Assembly: GCA_013812805.1 (NCBI GenBank)
Contig: JACCSV010000015.1
Location: 1-9,946 of the forward strand
Origin: Sphingomonas sp.
GTDB taxonomy: Bacteria > Pseudomonadota > Alphaproteobacteria > Sphingomonadales > Sphingomonadaceae
Length of the DNA stretch: 9,946 nt
Reading direction: 5' to 3'
The notes under the pieces are model-generated. The model was given only the letters and a program-made list of their open reading frames with translations. It was not told where the DNA came from and ran no database searches. Made by a program: the position numbers and the translations under genes. This document shows positions 1-5,870 of the stretch, piece by piece (within the stretch, counting starts at the first letter, position 1; each line of letters starts with the position of its first letter).

Positions 1-5
1 CAGCA

Positions 6-16
6 CTTGCCACAAG
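6..16. promoter_or_regulatory. Short inverted repeat upstream of the XRE gene (possible operator)
   Basis: CTTG-CCA-CAAG is a perfect 4+4 inverted repeat with a 3-base centre, 52 bases before the start codon of the XRE regulator. It overlaps a TTGCCA (7-12) that could serve as a -35 box, although no convincing -10 follows. XRE regulators often bind short palindromes in their own promoters, so autoregulation is conceivable. A palindrome this short arises by chance easily, and the window edge hides the rest of the region. Confidence 0.2.
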
Positions 17-68
17 GGAGAAACTGTAGGACAGAGGAAAAACCATTTGGGTTAAAGAGGTCAGATCC

Positions 69-635
69 ATGATAACCCGCATCCGAGATGTCCGGCGCGC
101 CCGGAAGATGACTCTCGACGACGTCGCCCGCGCCTGCGACCCGCCGACCACGCCGCAGACCATCGGCCGCCTCGAAACCGGCGCCCGCACCGTTTCCGTC
201 GGCTGGCTCAACCGCATTGCCAAAGCCCTTCGGGTCGATGCCTCAGACTTGGTCGAAGGCGATGGCGAGCATCGCGAACTGGCGGTCGCCGCGGTGCTCG
301 GCGCCAATGGCGCAGTCGCCCCCAAGCGAACCGCTATTGTCGTCCCGCCGCGCGCCGCCGATGGCCACATGGCGGTGACCGTCGCCGCCAGCGCCGGCGA
401 CTATCGAGCCGGCGACGAGATCTGGTGCGAGACCCTGCAGCCCGACGCATTCCAGCGAGCGCTCAACCGCGACGTGCTGGTTCCGCGGCCGGCTGGGCGC
501 TTCCTGTTCGGGCGGCTGATCGGCCGCGAAGGCAACAAGCTTCACCTGCTGCCGCCGGGCGCCGGCGCTCGCCAGACGGTGGTGACCGACCCGCCATGGA
601 TCGCGATGGCGGTGCGGCTGATCCGGAGCCTCTGA
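69..635 (+). CDS. XRE-family HTH regulator with S24/LexA-like C-terminal domain
   Basis: This 188-residue protein is probably a DNA-binding repressor-type regulator. Residues 1-62 form a helix-turn-helix of the XRE/Cro class: an Arg-rich first helix (IRDVRRARKMTLDDVA), the turn and recognition helix around TTPQTIGRLETG, then SVGWLNRIAKALRV. Residues 85-188 look like the beta-rich S24/LexA peptidase fold (YRAGDEIWCETLQP, then LNRDVLVPRPAGRFLFGRLIGREGNKLHLLPP). I cannot find the Ser in a GDSM-type motif or the partner Lys, so it is probably not a self-cleaving protease and may use the domain for dimerisation or ligand sensing. The start is supported by AGAGG at 56-60, 8 bases before the ATG. 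A small membrane-protein gene and tRNA-Val follow on the same strand. The HTH call is firm, the S24-like call is an inference from fold-like pattern, and the target is unknown. Confidence 0.85.
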   Translation: MITRIRDVRRARKMTLDDVARACDPPTTPQTIGRLETGARTVSVGWLNRIAKALRVDASDLVEGDGEHRELAVAAVLGANGAVAPKRTAIVVPPRAADGHMAVTVAASAGDYRAGDEIWCETLQPDAFQRALNRDVLVPRPAGRFLFGRLIGREGNKLHLLPPGAGARQTVVTDPPWIAMAVRLIRSL

Positions 636-658
636 GCGGGTGGGTCGTTGAGCAGCCC

Positions 659-763
659 ATGTTCTTTATGTTCTCCAACCGGCTTGGCTGCGGCGCCTCG
701 CTGCTGGTCAGTGCCGCCATCACCTTGGTGCTGCTGATCGCGCTGGGGTGGATCAACTTTTAA
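659..763 (+). CDS. 34-residue single-pass membrane mini-protein
   Basis: A short frame begins at ATG 659, 23 bases after the stop of the XRE gene, and ends with TAA at 761-763. The 34 residues begin MFFMFSNRLGCGAS and continue with an uninterrupted hydrophobic helix (LLVSAAITLVLLIALGWI), which predicts one transmembrane segment with a short N-terminal tail. The reading frame is also open far upstream (from 425), but that part is a shadow of the regulator gene. No strong Shine-Dalgarno is visible, so translation may depend on re-initiation after the upstream stop. The composition is what a real membrane peptide would show rather than a random GC-rich frame. I believe similar mini-proteins occur in sphingomonads, but I cannot verify that here. 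Function unknown. Confidence 0.6.
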   Translation: MFFMFSNRLGCGASLLVSAAITLVLLIALGWINF

Positions 764-775
764 GGTGTTGCCGGG

Positions 776-798
776 CCGGGTGCCGCGTGGCACCCCGG
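776..798 (+). terminator. GC-rich hairpin between the mini-protein gene and tRNA-Val
   Basis: CCGGGTGCC (776-784) pairs with GGCACCCCGG (789-798) through a GCGT loop, giving a nine-pair stem with one bulged C. It starts 13 bases after the TAA of the mini-protein gene and ends 8 bases before the tRNA. No T-tract follows, so it is not a textbook intrinsic terminator. It could be a weak terminator, or a leader structure in a precursor that includes the tRNA. Confidence 0.35.
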
Positions 799-806
799 CG
801 TCGGTC

Positions 807-882
807 GGGCGGTTAGCTCAGTTGGTAGAGCATCTCGTTTACACCGAGAGGGTCGGCGGTTCGAGCCCGTCACCGCCCACCA
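807..882 (+). tRNA. tRNA-Val (anticodon UAC)
   Basis: A complete 76-base cloverleaf can be folded by hand. The acceptor stem is GGGCGGT with ACCGCCC, the D stem is GCTC/GAGC, and the anticodon stem is TCTCG/CGAGA. The anticodon loop is TTTACAC, placing the anticodon TAC at 840-842 (reads GUA, and GUG/GUU by wobble). The variable loop is five bases. The T arm GGCGG-TTCGAGC-CCGTC has one G-U pair. The discriminator is A and CCA is encoded at 880-882. It lies 44 bases after the mini-protein gene and only 16 bases from the end of the convergent gene at 899. No separate promoter or terminator is evident. Confidence 0.97.
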
Positions 883-898
883 GCATCAACCCTTGCGA

Positions 899-1795
899 TC
901 AAGCCACCGTGACCTTGCCGACGTCGGCGAAATAGCGCCGCATCGAAGCGCTGGTCTGCGGCGCAAGCTCGACGAACACGCGCCGCGCGTCGTGCGGATC
1001 GGCGCGGCGGACGAACAGCCCCTGCTCGGTCATGCCCTTGAGCCAGCGCAGCGCGGTCGTCGCCGGAACCGCCGCGGCAATGCACAGGCTCGACACCGGC
1101 ACCCGCAGCTGCGCGAGCTCCGCCTGGAGCAGGTCGAGCAGCATGTCCCAGGCAGGGTCGGCGAACAGATCCTCGGCAAAGTAGCGGCTGCGCAGCCGGC
1201 GCGCGCGAATGACCATGCGAACGGTGTCGATCGATACGTCCGGAACCTCGGCGCTCGGCTGCTGCGGTGCGTTAGCAAAACCAATGGCAGGCGCCGAGGA
1301 CAGCCGTGCCAGGGTCGCAGCGATGCGGCTGACTTCGTCGCTCAGCTGGCGAAGCCGGGCGGTGTTCTGCTCGGCGGCAACGTCGGACAGGCGGTGGGCG
1401 CCAAGCAGGCCCGAAACGGCAATCGCCAAAGCGGAGGCGCGCTCGGCATCGCTGCCGTCGATTACCAGCTGCACCTCGTCAGGGAGCTGAGCGGCGAGCA
1501 AATCGACAAGCCCGGCGGGTGCTGCGACCACTGCCGGGAAGCGGCCGTCGGAGACATCGCTTCCAAGCCGGCTGAGCAAGGCATCGAGGCGATCGCCGCC
1601 GCCCTCATCCAGTTCCACCCACAAAGCGGAAGCTCGCGCCTGGCGATCCATCCGTTCCGGAGCATTCTCGATGAGGATCTTGTCGGCAACGCGCAGGCCG
1701 TAGCCTTCGACGGTACGCTCAGCGCGTGCCAGCGCGGCGTCGCTGCCGCCTGCAATCAGAACCGGAGCGGCTGAAGTGTAACTCTCTGCAAACAT
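899..1795 (-). CDS. MarR-like winged-helix protein with a Rossmann/receiver-like N-terminal region
   Basis: The product is 298 residues. Residues about 200-293 form a winged helix: DPAWDMLLDLLQAEL, the recognition-helix region PATTALRWLKGMTEQGL, then the wing FVRRADPHDARRVFVEL, as in MarR-type regulators. Residues about 10-135 alternate beta-like (APVLIAGG, ALWVELD, FPAVVAAPAG, EVQLVIDG) and helical stretches, resembling a degenerate receiver or Rossmann fold. Residues 138-168 look like a helical linker. ATG 1795 is preceded by GGGG at 1801-1804 with 6-base spacing. The same frame is open to 2446, and another ATG at 1849 would add 18 residues, but the ribosome site favours 1795. It diverges from the gene starting near 1958. 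It is probably a transcription factor; its regulon is unknown. Confidence 0.75.
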   Translation of the reverse strand: MFAESYTSAAPVLIAGGSDAALARAERTVEGYGLRVADKILIENAPERMDRQARASALWVELDEGGGDRLDALLSRLGSDVSDGRFPAVVAAPAGLVDLLAAQLPDEVQLVIDGSDAERASALAIAVSGLLGAHRLSDVAAEQNTARLRQLSDEVSRIAATLARLSSAPAIGFANAPQQPSAEVPDVSIDTVRMVIRARRLRSRYFAEDLFADPAWDMLLDLLQAELAQLRVPVSSLCIAAAVPATTALRWLKGMTEQGLFVRRADPHDARRVFVELAPQTSASMRRYFADVGKVTVA

Positions 1796-1814
1796 GTTGT
1801 CCCCATCGAGGCTT

Positions 1815-1830
1815 ATGGGCGCAAGCCCAT
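1815..1830. promoter_or_regulatory. Perfect 6-bp hairpin with tetraloop in the divergent leader
   Basis: ATGGGC-GCAA-GCCCAT is a perfect six-base inverted repeat with a four-base centre. It sits 20 bases upstream of the start codon of the minus-strand winged-helix gene, inside the 162-base divergent gap. In the leader RNA of that gene it would form a small stem just before the ribosome site; as DNA it could be an operator. Function is not shown by the sequence. Confidence 0.3.
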
Positions 1831-1957
1831 TTGGATTGGAACCGAGCATTGGCGGGCTTAACGCGCAATACGGAGAAAAGTCTGACGGTTTCGGCTCCAA
1901 AACGGACCCACCTCGCGCCACAAGCGCAGCGAATTGGCGTAAGCGCAGAAACGAGCC

Positions 1958-2251
1958 ATGGAGTGCCGACCTGTGCGTGGTGAAAGTGAGGAGCGGGCGG
2001 CGGCGGTGCGCGCGCGCTGGATGGCCGAGCTTGCAGCCGCCATCGAAGGTGCGCAGCGGGTCGCGTGGCAACTTGGCAGCGCCAGATATGCATCGCTCGA
2101 AGCGCGCGAGCTGTATGGCCGCCTGGAGGCGGCTCGGGTCGAGCTTGAATCGCTTCGGCTCGGCGCCCGCGCGGTTCCGGAGGAGATCGATCCGTGGCTG
2201 GTGCGGCAGCTTGGCTGGCCCGGAACGCCGCAGCAGCGAGACGACGACTAA
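1958..2251 (+). CDS. Conserved-looking 97-residue helical hypothetical protein
   Basis: The frame encodes 97 residues, mostly charged amphipathic helix. The segment VRARWMAELAAAIEGAQRVA is followed by ARELYGRLEAARVELESLRLG, ending with a PEEIDPWLVRQLGWPG tail. It has no signal peptide, membrane segment or recognisable catalytic motif. The start is uncertain: ATG 1958 has only a weak site, whereas an in-frame GTG at 1973 has GGAG at 1960-1963 nine bases upstream and would give 92 residues. The gene diverges from the winged-helix gene across a 162-base gap and ends in a CTAA that overlaps the TAG of the convergent cysQ gene. The regular helical protein and snug fit between neighbours support a real gene. 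The long antisense frames across it are explained by high GC. Function unknown. Confidence 0.6.
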   Translation: MECRPVRGESEERAAAVRARWMAELAAAIEGAQRVAWQLGSARYASLEARELYGRLEAARVELESLRLGARAVPEEIDPWLVRQLGWPGTPQQRDDD

Positions 2252-3072
2252 GCGCCTTGCGGCAAGTCGGCCTCGCCTGGAATCGGCTCCATGAATGCCC
2301 CGATTGCGGGAGTTTTCCAACCGGCAGTGGCGACGAAACCGCGGTTGAGGAAGGCGCGCTTGCCATAGCCGAGCGGCTCCCCATCGGGCCCGTCGACGCG
2401 CCCGCCGGCAGCCAGCAGCACCGCGTGGCCTGCAGCGGTGTCCCATTCGCTGGTCGGAGAAAGACGCGGGTAAATGTCGGCCTTGCCCTCCGCGACGATG
2501 CAGAATTTGAGGCTCGAACCGATGCCGACATAGTCGCAGTCGCCGACCGCCTGCTCGAGATAGTCGGCAGTCGGCTGGTTGAAGTGCGACTTCGAGGCGA
2601 CGGCGGTGATTTCGGCGCCCCGCTCCCGGGTCGAGATCGGGCGGCGGCCGCCCGGCTCCTCCACCCAGGCGCCCTCGCCGACCAGGCCGGCGTGAAGCTG
2701 GCCGCGAGCCGGCGCGAACACCGCGCCGAGCACGGGCACTCCGCCCGAGATCAGCCCGATATTGACGGTATAATCATCGCCGCCGCGGATGAATTCCTTG
2801 GTGCCGTCGAGCGGGTCGACCAGGAAGTAAGTGTCGCCATGCGCCGGGATCCGCCCCGCCGCGACCTCTTCCTCGGCGATCACCGGAACGCCGGGCGCCG
2901 CCTTGGCCAGCGCATCGAGGATGATCAACTCCGCAGCGCGGTCGGCGATCGTCACCGGCGACAGATCGTCCTTCGATTCCACCTCGAACCCGCGCTCGAC
3001 GATCTCCAGGATCGCCGCCCCGGCTTCGCGGGCGGCAACGGCAATGTCTTCGAGCAGTTGCTTGTGATCCAT
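2248..3072 (-). CDS. cysQ: 3'(2'),5'-bisphosphate nucleotidase CysQ (inositol monophosphatase superfamily)
   Basis: The 274-residue product belongs to the lithium-sensitive, Mg-dependent phosphatase family. Members hydrolyse 3'-phosphoadenosine 5'-phosphate (PAP) left over from sulfate assimilation, or inositol phosphates. Visible motifs are LSPVTIADRAAE (residues 37-48), the metal-binding acidic IAEEE (65-69), the family signature DPLDGTKEF (86-94, Asp86 and Asp89 as metal ligands), and SEWDTAAGHAVLLAAGG (208-224, Asp211). Start: ATG 3072 has an AAGAGA-type site five bases upstream. The in-frame ATG at 3099 would add nine residues but has an AGG directly abutting it. The gene lies 47 bases after the short-chain dehydrogenase on the same strand, so co-transcription is possible but not proven. 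The substrate, PAP versus another phosphate ester, is inferred from CysQ-like motifs and length. Confidence 0.88.
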   Translation of the reverse strand: MDHKQLLEDIAVAAREAGAAILEIVERGFEVESKDDLSPVTIADRAAELIILDALAKAAPGVPVIAEEEVAAGRIPAHGDTYFLVDPLDGTKEFIRGGDDYTVNIGLISGGVPVLGAVFAPARGQLHAGLVGEGAWVEEPGGRRPISTRERGAEITAVASKSHFNQPTADYLEQAVGDCDYVGIGSSLKFCIVAEGKADIYPRLSPTSEWDTAAGHAVLLAAGGRVDGPDGEPLGYGKRAFLNRGFVATAGWKTPAIGAFMEPIPGEADLPQGA

Positions 3073-3119
3073 AAGATTCTCTTTTTTTAGCGGGGTCATC
3101 CTAATTAACCGCGTCCGCT

Positions 3120-3899
3120 TCAGCGCGGGGCCATGCGGATACCGCCGTCGAGCCGCACGCTTTCCGCATTGATGTAGGGGTTCTCGACCATGAAGCAGGC
3201 GAGCCGGGCATATTCCTCGGGCTGGCCAAGCCGCTTGGGGAACGGCACCTGCGCGCCCAGCGCGTCCTGCACATTCTGCGGCATCATCGCCACCATCGGC
3301 GTCTTGAACACGCCTGGCAGAATGGTGTTGACGCGCACACCGTCGTTCATCAGGTCGCGGGCGATCGGCAGCGCCATCGCCAGCACCCCGCCCTTCGACG
3401 CCGAATAAGCCGCCTGGCCGATCTGTCCGTCCTGCGCGGCGACCGAGGCGGTGTTGATGATCACCCCGCGCTCGCCCTCGTCGAGGGGGTCGAGGCCGAC
3501 CATGCCGAATGCCGAATAAGCGATGCAGCGGAAGCTGCCGATCAGGTTGATCTGGATTGTCGTTTCGAACTGCTGGATTGGGTAGAAACGCGGCTGCTTG
3601 GTTTCCTTGTCGCGGCCGACCGTCTTCGCCGCCGTCGCAACGCCCGCGCAGTTGACCAGCACTCGCTCCTGCCCGTGCGCCTCGCGGGCCTTGGCGAAGG
3701 CGGCCGCGACCTTCTCGTCGGAGGTGACATCAACTTCGCAGAAGGCGCCGCCGATCTCCGAGGCGACCTTTTCACCCTTGTCGGTGTCGCGGTCGAACAC
3801 TGCCACCTTGGCGCCGCGCGCGGCAAGCTCCCGCGCGGTCGCCTCGCCAAGCCCCGATGCGCCGCCGGTGACGACCGCGGATATGCCTTCGATGTTCAT
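3120..3899 (-). CDS. Short-chain dehydrogenase, 3-hydroxyacyl-CoA dehydrogenase type II-like
   Basis: This 259-residue classical SDR has all key elements. These are the nucleotide-binding TGGASGLG (11-18), Asp36 at the end of the second strand (favours NAD over NADP), NCAG (83-86), catalytic Ser152 in NTAS, and YSASK with Tyr165 and Lys169. The insertion after NCAG (about residues 92-110) and the PGVFKTPM segment match the HSD17B10/3-hydroxy-2-methylbutyryl-CoA dehydrogenase branch, which oxidises 3-hydroxyacyl-CoA intermediates of isoleucine or fatty-acid breakdown. ATG 3899 has a strong GGGAG at 3906-3910 with six-base spacing. The gene follows the methylcrotonyl-CoA carboxylase alpha gene, separated by 97 bases holding a double-hairpin repeat. 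That context supports an acyl-CoA role; the exact substrate is inferred. Confidence 0.87.
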   Translation of the reverse strand: MNIEGISAVVTGGASGLGEATARELAARGAKVAVFDRDTDKGEKVASEIGGAFCEVDVTSDEKVAAAFAKAREAHGQERVLVNCAGVATAAKTVGRDKETKQPRFYPIQQFETTIQINLIGSFRCIAYSAFGMVGLDPLDEGERGVIINTASVAAQDGQIGQAAYSASKGGVLAMALPIARDLMNDGVRVNTILPGVFKTPMVAMMPQNVQDALGAQVPFPKRLGQPEEYARLACFMVENPYINAESVRLDGGIRMAPR

Positions 3900-3909
3900 T
3901 CTTTACTCC

Positions 3910-3994
3910 CGTCACCCCGGACTTGATCCGGGGCCTGCCTGTTCTTTCTGCGTCTCAAGAAGAAGGTGGATGCCGGGTCAAGCCCGGCATGACG
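3910..3994. repeat. Paired inverted palindromic repeat (two facing hairpins)
   Basis: Two ~26-base units face each other. The first has stem CCCCGGA/TCCGGGG (3915-3921 and 3927-3933) with loop CTTGA. The second has stem ATGCCGGG/CCCGGCAT (3970-3977 and 3983-3990). Read on the minus strand, the second unit begins CGTCATGCCGGG and keeps the same CTTGA loop and CGTCA border as the first. The pair brackets a 34-base core containing a weaker TTCTT/AAGAA complementarity. It starts two bases after the TAA of the carboxylase alpha gene and its outer edge touches the Shine-Dalgarno of the dehydrogenase gene. Elements of this CACCCCGG...CCGGGG style are widespread between alphaproteobacterial genes. 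Here it could stabilise or attenuate the message between the two genes. Confidence 0.8.
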
Positions 3995-3995
3995 A

Positions 3996-5870
3996 TTAGC
4001 CCTGAGCAGGCTCCACCCGCGCCAGCACCGCGCCCTCGCCCACCTGCGCGCCGGCTTTGGCGTCAAGCTCCGCAACCACCCCGTCGAACGGCGCCACCAG
4101 CCCATGCTCCATCTTCATCGCCTCGAGCGTCAACAACCGCTGGCCCTTGGCAACGCGCTCGCCCGGCGCGACGTCAATGCTCGAAATCTTCCCCGGCATT
4201 GGCGCGATGATCACGCCGTCGCCGGCGCGAGCGCCGACCGAACCTCGCGCCGCAAGCGCGAATTCGTAAGCCTGGCCTTCATAGAAGGCGACGACGCGAT
4301 CCCCGTCGCGGAAGCCCGAGACTGCGGCCATCTCCTGTTCGCTATCCAGCGAGACGGTGCGAAACTCGCCGCCGCGGCCAAGCGCGACGCTCGCGGCTGG
4401 CGGCGCGTTGAGGCGAAATCCGCCGAGATCGGCAAGCGCCTGTTCCTCCTCGTCGAGCGCAAGCGCGATCGACGCAGCGCCGCGCCAGATCGCTTCGTCC
4501 GGCTCGGCATCGGGGACCAGCTCCTCCAGATGCTGCTCGATAAAGCCGGTGCCGAGGCGCCCGGCAGCGAAATCCGGGTGCAGCAACGCATTGAACAGGA
4601 AGCCGGCGTTGGTCCGCACCGGCCACACCTCCGCCTCGTCGAGCAGGTCGGCGAGGCCGGCGATCGCATCATCGCGTGTCTCTCCGTGTGCGATCAACTT
4701 GGCGATCATTGGGTCGTAGAAAGACGAGATCGCATCACCCTCCTCCACTCCTGTGTCGATGCGACCGTCTTGCCCGAGATCGAAGTGCTCGAGCCGTCCC
4801 ACGCTTGGCAAGAAACCCTTGGCCGGGTCCTCGGCATACAGTCGCGCCTCGATGGCGTGGCCGGTGATCGAGAGCTCCTCCTGGCACTTGGGAAGCGGCT
4901 CGCCCGACGCGACCCGCAGCTGCCATTCGACCAGGTCCTCGCCGGTGATCTCTTCGGTCACCGTATGCTCGACCTGCAGCCGCGTGTTCATTTCCATGAA
5001 CCAGATACGGTCGGCGCGAAGGCCATCCGAGGCATCGGCGATGAACTCGACCGTTCCCGCGCCTTCGTAGGTGACCGCCTGCGCCGCCCGCACCGCGGCC
5101 GAGCACACCGCCTTGCGCGTCGCCTCATCCATGCCCGGCGCGGGCGCTTCCTCGATCACTTTCTGGTGGCGGCGCTGCAGCGAACAGTCGCGCTCGAACA
5201 GATGGACGACATTGCCGTGGCTATCGCCGAACACCTGCACCTCGATGTGGCGCGGGCTTTCGATCCATTTTTCAAGCAGCACCACGTCGTTGCCGAACGA
5301 GCTCGCCGCCTCGCGCCGGCAACTTTCCAGCGCGTCGATGAAGTCCTCGGCTCGATCGACCCTGCGCATCCCCTTGCCGCCGCCCCCGGCAACGGCCTTG
5401 ATCAGCACCGGATAACCGATCGCATCGGCTTCTCGCTTCAAGCGGTCGGGCGACTGGTCTTGCCCGAGATAGCCGGGCGTCACCGGCACCCCCGCCTGCG
5501 CCATCAGCGTCTTGGCCGCGTCCTTCAAACCCATGGCCCGGATGCTGTCCGGCTTAGGCCCCACCCAGATCAGCCCCGCATCGATCACCGCCAGCGCGAA
5601 GTCGGCGTTTTCACTCAGGAAGCCATAGCCGGGGTGGATCGCCTCCGCGCCGGTCTGCTTTGCAGCGGCAATGATCTTCTCCCCAACGAGATAGCTCTCC
5701 CGCGCCTGCGAAGGCCCGATATGCACCGCCTCGTCCGCCATGCGCACGTGCAACGCCTTAGCATCGGCGTCGGAATAGACCGCAACCGTCCGCACGCCGA
5801 GCTCGCGCGCAGTGCGAATCACGCGACACGCAATCTCGCCCCGGTTGGCGATGAGGAGCGACGAGATCAT
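3996..5870 (-). CDS. liuD: 3-methylcrotonyl-CoA carboxylase alpha subunit (biotin carboxylase + biotin carrier)
   Basis: The 624-residue product carries out the ATP-dependent carboxylation of biotin and presents carboxybiotin to the beta subunit in leucine degradation. The biotin-carboxylase N-terminal part starts LLIANRGEIACRVIRTARELG (5-25), with HPGYGFLSEN at 79-88. The ATP-grasp part has the glycine-rich GGGGKGM (162-168), RDCSLQRRHQK (228-238) and EMNTRLQVEHTVTE (293-306). The C-terminal biotinyl domain follows the proline-rich APMPGK hinge and carries EAMKMEH (583-589), with Lys586 as the biotin attachment site. Related acetyl-/propionyl-CoA carboxylase alpha chains share this architecture, so the methylcrotonyl assignment rests on the neighbouring beta gene. 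Its ATG overlaps the TGA of the small upstream gene (ATGA at 5867-5870), so translation is probably coupled. Confidence 0.93.
   Translation of the reverse strand: MISSLLIANRGEIACRVIRTARELGVRTVAVYSDADAKALHVRMADEAVHIGPSQARESYLVGEKIIAAAKQTGAEAIHPGYGFLSENADFALAVIDAGLIWVGPKPDSIRAMGLKDAAKTLMAQAGVPVTPGYLGQDQSPDRLKREADAIGYPVLIKAVAGGGGKGMRRVDRAEDFIDALESCRREAASSFGNDVVLLEKWIESPRHIEVQVFGDSHGNVVHLFERDCSLQRRHQKVIEEAPAPGMDEATRKAVCSAAVRAAQAVTYEGAGTVEFIADASDGLRADRIWFMEMNTRLQVEHTVTEEITGEDLVEWQLRVASGEPLPKCQEELSITGHAIEARLYAEDPAKGFLPSVGRLEHFDLGQDGRIDTGVEEGDAISSFYDPMIAKLIAHGETRDDAIAGLADLLDEAEVWPVRTNAGFLFNALLHPDFAAGRLGTGFIEQHLEELVPDAEPDEAIWRGAASIALALDEEEQALADLGGFRLNAPPAASVALGRGGEFRTVSLDSEQEMAAVSGFRDGDRVVAFYEGQAYEFALAARGSVGARAGDGVIIAPMPGKISSIDVAPGERVAKGQRLLTLEAMKMEHGLVAPFDGVVAELDAKAGAQVGEGAVLARVEPAQG

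Noticed and set aside
807..882. tRNA-Val as an attachment site for an integrated element
   Set aside because: No integrase gene, no repeated copy of the tRNA 3' end and no compositional break follow; the next gene is an ordinary chromosomal regulator.
1796..2446. Extension of the winged-helix gene to a start at 2446 (515 codons)
   Set aside because: The added stretch is Arg/Pro-rich low-information sequence running through the 97-residue gene and the cysQ end. ATG 1795 has a good GGGG ribosome site.
2194..3090. 298-codon plus-strand open frame across cysQ
   Set aside because: Antisense to a clear CysQ with DPLDGT and WDTAAGH motifs; no domain features of its own.
3070..3119. Intrinsic terminator between the dehydrogenase gene and cysQ because of the run of seven T (3083-3089)
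   Set aside because: Both genes are on the minus strand, where this run reads as A. No stem precedes it in the right orientation; it is better seen as an A-rich leader just upstream of the cysQ ribosome site.
3970..3990. Single intrinsic terminator for the carboxylase alpha gene
   Set aside because: The stem is strong, but no U-tract follows it in the minus-strand transcript and a second, related hairpin faces it. A paired repeat explains the sequence better, though attenuation is not excluded.
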